A DNA stretch of 64,000 nt, from assembly GCA_030015575.1 (NCBI GenBank), contig JASDDO010000026.1, forward strand, positions 70,643,433-70,707,432, read 5' to 3'. Source of the stretch: Agapanthus africanus (taxonomy: Eukaryota; Streptophyta; Magnoliopsida; Asparagales; Amaryllidaceae). Below are positions 33,783 to 44,499 of the stretch, piece after piece (position 1 is the first letter of the stretch; every line of letters begins with the position of its first letter). The notes below the pieces were generated by a model. That model was not told where the DNA came from, searched no databases, and saw only the letters and a program-made list of their open reading frames with translations. The position numbers and the translations under genes are program-made.

Positions 33783-33958
33783 CATTCACCATGTTGAACA
33801 ATATTTCTCATTCTCAGTGGAACTTGGTCGAGAATATATTTATTTACGCCCGTGGATTGTATACAAGGGTTAATACTGGACCGCCTGTAGGGCATAAATT
33901 TATGGGGTTTTGAAAGCTTAAGCACAGGTTTAGATCACTGTAACTTAAGGCTTTTAAA

Positions 33959-34135
33959 TTCTATAAGCCATGAAGGTCTTATAGAGGGTATATTCTCCTT
34001 ACCAGTTGTGAGGATCCCAAAAGTGAATTTTCATCTTAGGAGTCGTATGGATTCCTAAGTGTGTTGCTCCTTTATGAGTCGTAAAGTTCATACGCATGTG
34101 TTTTCTCTTTACAAAGTCGTGAGGACTTTGCAAGT
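33959..34135. repeat. Hairpin module in Tat2 (5 hairpins, 36-38 bp spacing)
   Basis: Loops start at 33970 (ATGAA), 34008 (GTGAG), 34045 (GTATG), 34081 (GTAAA) and 34119 (GTGAG). The first has arms CTATAAGCC and GGTCTTATAG; the last has arms CAAAGTC and GACTTTG. Confidence 0.75.
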
Positions 34136-34331
34136 GTATTTTTTTAACGAGCTCACGCCCTTTCAGGTTTTCACAAACTCATCGGTAGCCCTGCTGTTTT
34201 TACTTACGGCGTCCTTTAAGATTTTCATCCGTGACCATTCCGCTTGTGGACATACCGTTTTTTAAGCGGCCCGTAAGGTAACACACCGTTAGTTGTAGGC
34301 TCCGATCTTTTTCGAAGGACTGCATCATGTA

Positions 34332-35563
34332 TGTTAGGAATATGTATGCCCTAGAGGCCATTATTGTATGATATAGTGGATGCTTGGACATATATATAGA
34401 GGACTTTCTTGCTCGACATGATAGTATGCTATCTGGTTGCTCTTTATCTTAACATGTACACTTGTATTATTATACTGTCTTTCTGATACATATTGATAAA
34501 TCCCTTAGGATGTTGGCTTGACTACCAGGACTATGATTTAGATCATACCAGTGGGGCTTGTGTAGTCCACAAGCACATCCTTTAATAGTTCCTAGTTGAG
34601 GGAGTATCGAGACAGGGCGTCGATATTCCAGAGTAGACTAGTGTGTACGTTTCTTGACCCTGTATAGGGCGATGGTTGATCCCACAACCATTGGTGTTTG
34701 ACATCAAAGATTGTACACATGTGCTCATTAGAGAATGGGTACACTGAACAGGACTCGCTGAGAACTCCTAAATGGTACCATACCTATCGTCAGATAGCAG
34801 TTCTCTGGTGACACTTATAGAGATTAGTTTGTAGACCCGAGATCGTCAAAGTGTCTTGTGTGGTTCCCACTGTGCTTTGATTTCCTCCCTACCACGGCTT
34901 AAAGGAGTCGTGCAAACAGGTGGATTTTGGGTACAGTCCCGAGTCACATGGAGGCAGTGAGCGATAGGAGGGGTTTCGTCCCTCCCGGTATTTGGAGTTG
35001 ATGATGTGCTATACTCGATTGGAAATAACAGCAAGTCCCTGACCAGGGCTGATGAGATTTACTGGTAAGTGTTATCGGTAGTTTCTCGAATGGTTATAGG
35101 CCACACATCGGCATGACTTATCAAATTACTGGGGTTTGACGATTCCACCCCCAGACTTGATATGCGACATATCAGACGAAAAGACCGGACTGTATGTTAA
35201 GTGTTTCTTATAGGCTCTACGGGAGTTTGGACAAGCTTGCTTAATGATCTTCTATTCGTTCAATACATGGGTAGACGTTATGTCCAGCTAGTACCGCTGA
35301 CGGCTTGTGGGTATCTGATGTGATCATTACCTACTGCAGGCGTATTGATGAGTGTTTAGAGTCCTATACAGAGGTTTCCTAGCTCAAGCGAAACGAAGTA
35401 GGGCACAAATAGAGATATGTACGGAAGCTTGATTAAATACGAGTATGTGATACCGTATTCTAATCTCGCGATATTTGATATCAATCAGGTTATATGTGAT
35501 ATAACCGGATTATTGAATCAAATGTTGATTCAATGAAATATGTATATGTTGATAATATATATT

Positions 35564-35601
<38 letters not shown>

Positions 35602-35848
35602 ATATTTGATATTATCCGGATTATATTTGATATAGCTGGATTATGGAATCAAGTGTTGATTTAATAATTTGATACACACACACACACACACCAACTAGTA
35701 TTGAATATTATACGGTTATATATGATATAACTGGATTATTGAATCAAGTGTTGATTTAACAATGTGATATACATATAAATATGATATTAGTCGGTTATAT
35801 ATAATATAACCAGATTATTGAATCAAGTTTGATATATATTTATATATT

Positions 35849-35891
<43 letters not shown>

Positions 35892-36682
35892 CTAATATTA
35901 GCTCCCTAAACTTTTTCTTCTCTTTATACATATTAATATATATATGTGATATATAAATATATGTATTATTTCTGTATCATGGTTGATGATACATGGAACT
36001 AGGATGTATGAGAATCACGCATGATTAGTGATGAGATGATAATGGTTAGATTTATGAATTAAAGAAAATAGGAAACAGGTCACATTTTCTAAGATGCTTG
36101 TGGAAGCTACAAGAAGCCATGACTCATCTCTTGTTTTATTTTTATTCATAGATTTTTTTCCTACATCATCTCACACTTCACTTCATGGTTCAGTCTCTCT
36201 CCATCCAAGTTCATTTCATCTTCTTCTTCACTTTCTCTTTAGAAAATTCTTGAGGTGAGAAAAAGAAAAGAAAAGAAGAAAATAAAGTAAGCAAAATTCC
36301 TACTTCATCAACCTACACTATTCTAGCCCTTTAGTATAGGTTGTTTGCTTCACTAATACTTTGATTAGTGAAGAGTGAGCTTGAGTTAGAGAGACTTCAA
36401 GATGGATCATCTTCGGCCTCGAAGATACAAAGCAAGCTCGTTCCTTTCACCAAGTGGAGTCAAAGAAGAGTTCTAGGGACTACAATTTGGAGCTTTAGAA
36501 GTGAAAGACCGGTTTACAAAGGTTGTAAACCCTTTTCACTTATTTTAGAACTTGCTTTCTTGCACTAAAACCATAATTCTCTAGTTCGATTCTAGGTTTG
36601 TATTGCTTAGACCTCTAGATTTTTTAAAATTGCATACTTGATACTTGTATAAATCTAGTAGAGGTGCTAAGACATACTTTCA
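34332..36682 (+). mobile_element. Copia1: 5' LTR
   Basis: Starts TGTTAGGAATATG and ends TTTCA just before the PBS, 2351 bases. The start matches the second LTR at 63283. Left flanking bases are ATGTA (34327-34331); the matching right duplication is outside the window. It contains long AT microsatellites and a repeated hairpin block (35485-35840). The insertion interrupts Tat2. Confidence 0.9.
35485..35900. repeat. Repeated hairpin block and (TA)n microsatellites in Copia1 LTR
   Basis: About four units pair a GGTTATAT / ATATAACC palindrome with an ATTGAATCAA / TTGATTCAAT palindrome, mostly with three bases between arms. Units lie near 35495, 35615, 35713 and 35793. TA runs lie at about 35567-35597 and 35848-35887. 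Confidence 0.85.
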
Positions 36683-36694
36683 TGGTATCAGAGC
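36683..36694 (+). other. Copia1 primer binding site
   Basis: TGGTATCAGAGC, complementary to initiator methionine tRNA, immediately after the LTR. Confidence 0.92.
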
Positions 36695-37664
36695 CAAGTT
36701 AGAGATTTAGGCATGCTTTAAACGACGTTAAAGTGTTCGATCGAAGTTTCGAAACCCGAAAATTACATGTTTTTGTCCAATTTTTCAAAAGTTGAAATTT
36801 TTCAGATTAAAAATTCCCAAAAAATCATGCAGGTAAATTTATGGATCGCCAAGAAGTTCGAGAGCCTAACTCTATCAAATGGCCGCAGAACCGCCGTCTA
36901 AACCATGGTTTGGCCGCGGTTCCGCCATAGATTTGAGGAGTTGTGGTCTCGTCTTTCTTCTGCTGCTCCATTGTGTCATTTTGGACTTTCTGGGAATTTT
37001 TAGTGAGAATCAAGTTGTTGAGATCTCTATGATTTTCTGGTGTTTGAAATATCGATTGAAATGTTTATCGTCTAGATAGTGGGGATATGTGATACAATTT
37101 TTGGAATCCACATTGATTAGTTTTGTAAAAACTAGTTAGCGTTTTGTAAATCTAGTATTTTAGTCTCATTTAATGGATTGACACAGAGTTTCAATTCGGA
37201 TCAAAATTCCGTCGCAATCTCGTATCGTACGTGAAAACTAGCCGAGAAATACTACTAGATTGCCACGCCCCATAGCCCCGACCAAGTGACTATAGCAGAA
37301 CCCCATGGCCAAAAGCATCCACTCGGGTGCTCGCAGCCGTGGTGTTCCACCCAAGTGCACTTCGTTGATGGAATTGGGGGTGCGTCCATCTACTAAAGTT
37401 ACCGACGAGTGTTTGATCATTTAATCAGGATTCTTGTTAAATTATCCGACTTGTTTTTGAGAAGTGTTTTCAATTCGAGACTTAAATGCAAGATTTATAG
37501 GGTTAGGCATAAAATCTGGAGTATGTGATATTCCGGATTTATGATGTCTACGAATGATGTGGATTCTAATTATTGTAGTTTTCATTTCTTTTCTGCGACC
37601 GTAAGTGTAATAATATGTAGGGTATCCCCGATCTCGTTGCTATACATCAACGACATTAGGGATA

Positions 37665-37669
37665 CGCAT
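37665..37669. repeat. Target site duplication of solo LTR, left (CGCAT)
   Basis: CGCAT precedes TGTAGGG at 37670; the same bases are at 39178-39182. Confidence 0.75.
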
Positions 37670-38095
37670 TGTAGGGTATTTTTCATCACCCCATTGAGAT
37701 GAGAATGCACGCCGTTTGTCAGGCATACTACAGACTCCTCCTGCCTAAGGTAGGCCGGGGTTTATTGATTGTGGGGATTCGAATCTCCAGCAGCCGCAGA
37801 CTAAGCTTCCGTTAATTACCCCTCGCCTTTGAAGCGAAGGAATCTCCGATTAATGGGTCAACTTGTCATGTGAACTCAATGTGCGGTGCTTGTGTGTATG
37901 TTTTGAGGGGTCTTGGGTATATCGGGGGCCTCGCAGAGTTTACGGAGGTCCCGCTACCCGGATAGCTGGCTGGGTGTCAAGTGGGCTAGCAGTCCCTTGC
38001 GGGGTGTGGGACAGCGCTTCGTTAGAAATTTTTTTCTAACGGCGAAAGGGTTGTGGAGTGTGTATATATATAAAAAAGGGTGAATAGCGTCCAAA

Positions 38096-38300
38096 GGACG
38101 CGTGGGCGCCGGCGCCTCACATGTCCGGCATGCGGGCGCCGGGCGCCAGCGCCTCACGTGCTTAGTGCGCTGGGCGCTGGGCGCCAGCGCCTCACGTGCT
38201 TGGCGCACTGGGCGTCAGCGCCTCACGTTCTTGGCACGCGGGCGCTGGGCACCGGCGCCTCACGTGCTTGGCGTACGCTGGCGCAGGGCGCCAGCAGGAA
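38096..38300. repeat. GC-rich ~35-50-bp tandem repeat in solo LTR
   Basis: Five units contain GGCGCC or a variant followed by AGCGCCTCACGTG or CGGCGCCTCACGTG. Three of them have CACGTG; one has CACATG and one CACGTT. Confidence 0.85.
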
Positions 38301-38304
38301 AAAA

Positions 38305-38448
38305 GGGCTTAGCCCCTATACTATGAGTTGTACTCCCAATTGACTTTTGGAGTTAAACTCCTAAAAATGGACAAAAGGGTTTAGCCCCTACACTGGGAGT
38401 TGTACTCCCAATTGACTTTTGGAGTTAAACTCCTAAAAAGAAAGACTT
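38305..38448. repeat. 72-bp tandem duplication in solo LTR
   Basis: The TTAGCCCCTA start occurs at 38309 and 38381. Each unit has two palindromes with three-base loops: GGAGT-TGT-ACTCC and GGAGT-TAA-ACTCC (the first copy has one change). Confidence 0.9.
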
Positions 38449-39177
38449 TTTTTCTTTCCCGGAGTTAAACTCCCAAGAGATTTTCGGACATGATGAAAGG
38501 GGATCCCTTTATTCTCCCTTGAACCCTAGATCTTCTCTTGAGCCTTGAATCTTCCCAAAGTGGGGTTTTTGGAGATGGGTATCCTTCTTCCTCATCTCTG
38601 TTGGCTGAATCTTGGAGAAAAATGGGCGAGACTTAAAAATTACCCCTTCGGGGGATTTGATGGAAGATCCGAGCTCCCCTTCAAGAGTTTTATGGTGAAA
38701 AACTATTTCTTTTTTGGAAAAAAAAGAGTTAACCTCTTGATTTAATTCAAAAAAGGGGAAGAAGATCTAGAACCTTGAGGAAGGAGAAGGAAGCAAAGAA
38801 ACCCTAATTTTTGAGGGGAATGAATTATTATCTTTCATTTCATTATCATGTTGTTTTATATAGGCTTACAAATTTACACATAACCCTTTGGGCTTTACAA
38901 AATGGAATTTTGCCCATCCTATGTCTCATGTGTTCATTTCTTTTGCATATGAGCCATGGGATTTACAAAAATTTGGCCTTATGCCCATTTTTCTTACATT
39001 TATTCATAAAAATTACATCAGAATTATTTATTATATAATTTTCATATTGGCATGGGGGAGGCTGGCCGCGGGGCTTGATTTAGGCATGGGTCCACTTGAC
39101 TTGGGCTTGGGCCCGTTTACTTAGGGTTGACCTTGACCTTGACTTGGTCAACCAGGGTGTAATTTTTGACCCCAACA

Positions 39178-39182
39178 CGCAT
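39178..39182. repeat. Target site duplication of solo LTR, right (CGCAT)
   Basis: Matches 37665-37669. Confidence 0.75.
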
Positions 39183-40879
39183 ATTTACTTATGTTGATGA
39201 CATGTGATATTATTGTGTTGCTGGTTGATATGTTATATTGGATCTTCGTGAATGAATAACCGGGGTTTTTTGCGTGAGATGAGAGTTTTTCAATTTTCAT
39301 TCATGTAAAATTTGTATGTAATATTCTTTTATCAGGACACTTTCGGGTTGAGGTTGTTGTCTCCATTGATGTATATTATTTACTTGTCCGCATCAGGATA
39401 GACCCAAGACGGGGAGCGTAAGTAACCGGGTTCTAGAGTCCAGTGGGAGGCCATCTCGAGAAGTCGAGACCGGGTCGCCTAACTCTAGAATTGGCAGGGT
39501 TGCTTGCCGCTCTCGTAGAGGTCTAGAGATGTGGGTTTGGCTATTCATCACAACCGTGGAATCCGTGATTTTCATTACTGGTTTAATCTAAAACACGGAC
39601 CTCCTATTATATCCTATATTTCATATGTTTGCTTCTGCTGGATTCTGAGATATGATGTGATCATATAAATGCGTGAGACGAATGCTACTTATATATGATA
39701 TACTAGTAGATACTATATATGTTTTGCATCCGCGCTAGTCCAGACCCCGCACTGTCGTAAGTTAAGTAAGCTTACGGTGAAGACCCGGGTCCCTGTAGCG
39801 AATACAAATGGCATATATGTGTGTTTTATTTTCATTTCTTCTGTGATGTTTAGGAAACATAAATGATGGGATGTTATTAATGAGATTAATGAAAAGAAAA
39901 GAAATCTAAAGATGTTGTAAAATCAAATTTTTCAAAAACGTAGCTCTAGTTCTTGCTTTGCATAGCGGTATTCCATTATGAATATCCAGCACCTCATTCG
40001 ATGAGGAAAGAGCCTAGATCCCTTCACCGGGAATGACCTCTTTAGCAAAACTGGAAAATGCTACAACCCACTCGGTTTGTTTTGCAAACTACTCGATTTT
40101 AAAACGGAGCTTAAACCACTCCTTTTCAAATCACTAGATTCTACAACGATATCAAGTTCATTACGTTAAAGGTTTTCTTCAAAACCAGTCGTAGTCCTCC
40201 GTCATTTCAGATAAGTACTATTTAGTATTCGTGTTGCGTTTGTTGACCATAATCAAGACGTAGTGTGCGGTAGCCGATTAGTGTTTATCTTCTGCATATG
40301 ATGCGATTGGATTAGGATAGTCGTACGACCTTGTTGACCATAGTTAAGGGTCGTGCGGGTGGGTTTAATTCAATCACGAAATGACGAGTAGAACTTGACC
40401 AGCGCTTATAATTTGTTAAGCATAGTTAAGGTCATAAGTCGCTAGGGGTAAAAATAGATATTGGGAATTTCAAGTGTTGAAATTTGCAATGAGATTACAT
40501 CCTTCTATATGATAGTTGGATCCCGATACTCACTGCGAGTAAGTGTTACTCCTGCGAGAGTTTTCCACTCTATAATTAGCTAAACCAATAGGTATCTAAG
40601 AAAGGTGTTAACGGGGTTATGCCCCTGCGGAAATGAGGTTATTTAATTAGTTCCCTGTGAAAGCACGAGGTGACTCCCTTGGAGTACCAATACCTAGCTG
40701 GCTGACAGATTGGAGAACTTGTAGAGTATAATTAATCCTAACTAATCTTACCTTTTAGGGTTTGAAATAAAATTTGATAAAAACAGTGGGGGCCATCCTG
40801 ATTAGATAAGATAATAACCAATCTAATCTTGCAAGAGCGCACGCTAAAGTGTTTTCTTCTCTCGCTTCAGGTAACTACC

Positions 40880-41770
40880 ATGGCACACCTTAATCAAGAT
40901 AATAATATGGATGTATTGACCGAACCCGCTTATTATACTGAGCCGGGGAACGTTAATTCCGCTCTATCTTATGACTGTCATAAGTCTGAGCAAGGGATAG
41001 GGAAATGCACGGATTTCCATGCAAGCTGAACGGAGAAAGAGCATGATGATGCATCTTCTTCGGGTGTGTTACTTATTGAGAACTGTTTCTCGGTCTCCTC
41101 TACATCCTGGGTATTAGATGCCGGATCAGGATCCCACATTTATAATATGTTAAAAGGGTTAAAGAGAAGTAGAGAACTTGGAAAGGGTGATATGTCCCTC
41201 AGAGTAGGGAAATGAGCAATTGTTGTTGCCGAAGCTATCGGCGAATATCACCTTGTATTACCAAATGATAATACATTGATTTTGAACGACTGTTATTTCA
41301 TACCGTCGATGATGTGCAATATAATATCCGTTTCTTTATTAGATAAAGAAGAATATAACTTTGCACTAGAGAAAAATATTATGAACATTTTCCTAAATCA
41401 AGTATTGATTGGGTTTGGTACGTTATGTAATAGAATATACGTTCTAAATCAAAATACAGTTCTAAATATACAGAACACACACAAGAGGAAAAGTTTAGAA
41501 ATGAACGAAAGCTTCTTGTGGTATTGTAGACTTGGTCATATCAATACGACCAGACTAGTTAAATTACATAAAGATGGATATTTGAATCCGTTCGAATTTA
41601 CATCTTATGAAACTTGTCAATCATGTCTCAAAGGCAAGATGACCAAAACTCTGTTTACAGGACACGGAGAAAGAGCTACTGAACTCTTGGGACTGATACA
41701 TAGTGATATATGCGGTCCTATTTCTACACATGCCAGAAATGGTTCCTCTAACTTCATTACATTCACCGAT
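40880..41770 (+). pseudogene. Copia1 gag remnant, protease, gag-pre-integrase and integrase start
   Basis: First half of a Ty1/copia polyprotein. The ATG at 40880 gives MAHLNQDNNMD, but only about 50 codons of gag remain before a TGA, so most of gag including the zinc knuckle is deleted. A protease motif WVLDAGSGSHI follows (about 41110), then a TGA near 41212, then the pre-integrase HHCC region (about 41515-41640) with YCRLGH and CQSCLKGKM. The integrase starts with HSDICGP and FTDD. Tat1 interrupts the codon series at 41775, and the frame resumes at 60893. Lineage within Copia not assigned. Confidence 0.88.
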
Positions 41771-41775
41771 GATCT
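41771..41775. repeat. Target site duplication of Tat1, left (GATCT)
   Basis: GATCT precedes TGTTCCCC at 41776 and recurs at 60888-60892. Confidence 0.95.
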
Positions 41776-42554
41776 TGTTCCCCTCCGAAAGACGGCGCAC
41801 AGGACTGTGATGTCCTGACGCTGAGATTCGGGGCAAATGCTATTTGGTTTTATCCGTCCACCTCTCCGAAGATGCCAAGTTGATTTATGGCACCGTGTAT
41901 CGGAGGTTTAGACGGATGCGGCCGATGTAGCAGACTTCGTCAGATTCCTCCTCGCTTGAGGGGTTTTTGATTGTGGGGACGCTCTTCCCTGCAGGCGCAA
42001 GCCCCTGCAGTTAATTACGCTACCGCATCGCGGTAACAACTTTCTCCTTCTCCAGAATTTCATTTCGTGTCGTGTGTGTTTGTTTGGTTTGTGGTTGCCC
42101 GTGGATTGTATACGGAGACTGAGTAATGCCGTCGTCCGTAGGACGTGGATTAATCCAAATCCATATTTACTTAGATTTGGGTTTGGTGTTTTTTAGTTTA
42201 AGGATGCGTTAGTCGCGTTGCGGCTAAAATCAACTTAAACGTTCGTTAAGAATACGTTAGTCCGATTTAAGACTAAGATCAACTTAACAGGATCGTCTAG
42301 ATCCATTTCCAGTTTAAGGACGTAGTGGTCCATTTAATATATGGCCGTCGGGACCCGTCACCTCTCTGACGACATTGAAGGATTACAACGACATGTGTCA
42401 GAGGAGTTCAGAGATGTACCCTTGAACCAAAGTTGATTTGGAGTTTTATAGTCCATTTGAATGTTTAAGGATACGTTAGCCGTATTTGGGGCTACGATCA
42501 ACTTAAACGGGACCGTTTAGATCCGGCAAAAGAGCGTTTGGAGGCTCTATCGTT

Positions 42555-42745
42555 CCAGTTTAGGGACGTAGTGGTCCATGTTCCAGTTTAGGGACGTGGT
42601 GGTCCATTATTAGTTTAGGGACGTCTCGGTCCGATATTAGTTTAGGGACGTTTCGGTCCGTCGCCAGTTTAAGGACGTGGTGGTCCATCATTAGTTTAAG
42701 GACGTCTCGGTCCGATATTAGTTTAAGGACGTCTCGGTCCGATAT
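42555..42745. repeat. 27-bp tandem repeat x7 in Tat1 3' LTR
   Basis: Each unit has AGTTTAGGGACG or AGTTTAAGGACG and a GGAC / GTCC palindrome around a six-base centre (GTAGTG, GTCTCG and variants). Two stray units occur in the 3' region near 48632 and 48654, and two in the Tat3 LTR. Confidence 0.9.
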
Positions 42746-43189
42746 TAATATGTGGTTGTCGGGACCCGTCACCTCTCTGACGTCGTTGAAGGATTACGAC
42801 GACATGTGTCAGAGGAGTTCAAAGATGTACCCTTGAACCGGTCGTAAATTGATTTAGGAGAGCATTTTTGCTCGGTCAATTTAGTTTGGGGACTTACGGC
42901 CATGATCGAACTAAGTTGCACTGCATTTTATTCCGGCCTGCTAGGCCTTTTTGATTTGGGCTCTGTCCATGTGTTTTGGTTTGGGCTCTGCCCTTTTATA
43001 AATGATGCAGAGCATCTATTTTTTTGTTTGGGCTTTGCCCCTCTTTTAAAATGCATAGCATTTTTTATTAGGCCTGTTAGGCCTTTTAATCGGGCTCTGT
43101 TCCTTTTCTTTAATAATGCGGAGCATTAAATACTCTGACAGTGCCCCACGTGGCTTATCAGGCGCTTTGCGCTAAGTAATGAGCGCAAA

Positions 43190-43440
43190 CTCATATGGTG
43201 GTGACACGTGTCACGCTCGGGTGAGCCAAGCGCAATAGCACAGTGCGCTGCGCTAGTGCGCTGCGCTGTTGCGCTGCTGACACGTGGCGCGCTCTGGTGA
43301 GCGCAAGCGCCATAGCGCAGTGCGCTGCGCTAGTGCGCTGCGCTGTTGCGCTGCTGACACGTGGCGCGCTCTGGTGAGCGCAAGCGCAATAGCGCAGTGC
43401 GCTGCGCTGTTGCACTGCTGATACGTGGCGCTCTCTCAAG
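43190..43440. repeat. GC-rich CACGTG tandem array in Tat1 3' LTR (3 units)
   Basis: Units of about 60-78 bp read GCTGACACGTGGCGCGCTCTGGTGAGCG in pieces, followed by runs of GCGC palindromes such as AGTGCGCTGCGC. CACGTG occurs at 43205, 43281 and 43358; a further one is at 43147, and the last unit has TACGTG. Confidence 0.9.
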
Positions 43441-43858
43441 AGCGCAACAGCGCAGTTTGGAAGTGCAAAGCACTAAGAATCTTTTAGATTCAAGAACAGG
43501 AGTGCAGAGCACTATTTAATTTCTTGATCTAAATTAGATCAAAGAAAAATAAATTTTTCTTTTTTTGTTTCAAGAACCAAAGGTTCATAAAAGTGCAAAG
43601 CACTATTTTTTTTATTTTGTTGTTTTCTTATTATTATATATATTTTTTTAAAGAACCAGTGATTCAAAAAGAAGTGCAAAGCACTGTTATGTGAAAAACA
43701 TTGATCTGGTTTTTAGATCAATGATTTATTTAAAAGAGATTTCTTCTCTCTTGTGAAGGTTTTTTACCTCTTTCTTGAAATTTTCTCAGAGTTCTCTCTG
43801 TTTGAAGCTCCTGACTTTTCTCAAGAAATGTTGATCATCTTGAATTGAGGCATAGGGT

Positions 43859-43868
43859 CCTTTTTATA
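43859..43868 (-). promoter_or_regulatory. TATA box in Tat1 3' LTR
   Basis: The minus strand reads TATAAAAAGG, about 530 bases into the LTR. The identical box in the 5' LTR is the one that would drive the element. Confidence 0.65.
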
Positions 43869-44039
43869 GTGCCCATAAATTAGTTAAATTTGTTAAAGAG
43901 ATCTTTGTCTGAGTGATTTGGGGAATTTTCCCCACCGTTGGATCTTTGATCCAAGGGCTTCTGCTTTGCAGAAGAAAATCTTCTTGTTTTAACAAGAACA
44001 GAAAAGATTTCTTAGAAATTTAATTCTGTTTGGCGCAGA

Positions 44040-44240
44040 TGCCCCAGCGCGTGACACGTGTCGCGCAGCGTACAGCGCAGCGCAACTGCGCTGACACGTG
44101 TCGCGCAGCGCAAAGCGCAGCGCCACTGCGCCTGCGCAACTGAAGCGTTGCTTCCTTTAATAGAGGTTTGCTCTGATTGGGCGCGCCTTCTTGGGCGCTG
44201 CGCTCCCTGCGCTAACGTGTCTGATCTTGACACGTGGCGC
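44040..44240. promoter_or_regulatory. CACGTG-rich zone upstream of TATA, Tat1 3' LTR
   Basis: CACGTG at 44055, 44095 and 44230 lies in GACACGTGTCGCGC or GACACGTGGCGC contexts, perfect matches to the plant G-box / ABRE core. The zone is 170-370 bases upstream of the minus-strand TATA box. Confidence 0.6.
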
Positions 44241-44393
44241 TCTGCGCGCAGCGCAAAGAATCTGAAGCGTTGCTTCAGTTATTAAAGTTTAAATTTTCCA
44301 AGCAGAGCTTTGCTCCGATTGGGGGGAGATGAAGCGTTGCTACATCTCCCGCCTCGGAATTTAAACAGAGCTTTGCTCTGATTGGGGTACACA

Positions 44394-44410
44394 AATGCCC
44401 CCCCACTGTT
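44394..44410 (-). other. Tat1 polypurine tract
   Basis: The minus strand reads AGTGGGGGGGCATT directly before the LTR start TGTGTACCCC. Confidence 0.8.
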
Positions 44411-44499
44411 GCGCTTACGTGGCCCCAGACGTGAGCGCAACGGTGGCGGAATTCCAACCGCCGTGATAACTTTTGGAAGTCGAAGAGGCACTTGAGGCC

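Larger units (their letters stand above)
32384..34331 (-). mobile_element. Tat2 3' noncoding region, continued
   Basis: Continues Tat2 after the V insertion. The order of landmarks matches Tat1 45570-48420: tandem repeats, a segment with GGATTGTATA, the CGCGA hairpin region with CATTTCGG-type boxes, hairpin modules, and the block ending TATGGACATACCG (here TGTGGACATACCG). No gene is seen. The Tat2 pol expected further along lies beyond Copia1, outside the window. Confidence 0.85.
37670..39177 (-). mobile_element. Solo LTR nested in Copia1 leader
   Basis: A 1508-base segment with edges TGTAGGG and CCCCAACA, flanked by CGCAT duplications. No internal region or second LTR is present, so it is the residue of LTR-LTR recombination. 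A minus-strand TATATAAAA (about 38856-38866) and a GC-rich CACGTG array 560-760 bases downstream match the layout of the Tat LTRs, so I place it tentatively in minus orientation and in the Tat group. No gene is seen. Confidence 0.75.
36833..40870 (+). other. Copia1 untranslated leader, possibly an intron
   Basis: This long stretch between PBS and gag start has no supported gene. A donor-like GCAGGTAAATTT lies at 36833 and an acceptor-like pyrimidine tract ending TTCAG lies at 40870, ten bases before the ATG at 40880, so it could be removed by splicing; this is inference. It contains a solo LTR (37670-39177). A motif close to TTGTTGACCATAGTTAAG recurs at 40240, 40331 and 40411. Confidence 0.4.
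41776..44393 (-). mobile_element. Tat1 3' LTR (left, 2618 bases)
   Basis: Plus-strand edges TGTTCCCCTCCG and GGGGTACACA. About 110 bases shorter than the other LTR, mainly because GC-rich tandem arrays have fewer units. No coding region; open frames here are translations of repeats. Confidence 0.93.

Noticed and set aside
38080-38343. Plus-strand Ala/Arg/Leu-rich open frames in the solo LTR
   Set aside because: Translation of the GC-rich tandem repeat.
42560-42772. Minus-strand open frame with a nine-residue repeat (ISDRDVLKL type), also 58944-59156
   Set aside because: It is a direct translation of the 27-bp tandem repeat, which is a multiple of three; no start context or homology suggests a protein.
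43191-43512. Minus-strand Ala/Arg/Ser-rich open frames, also 59510-59961
   Set aside because: Translations of the GC-rich CACGTG tandem arrays.
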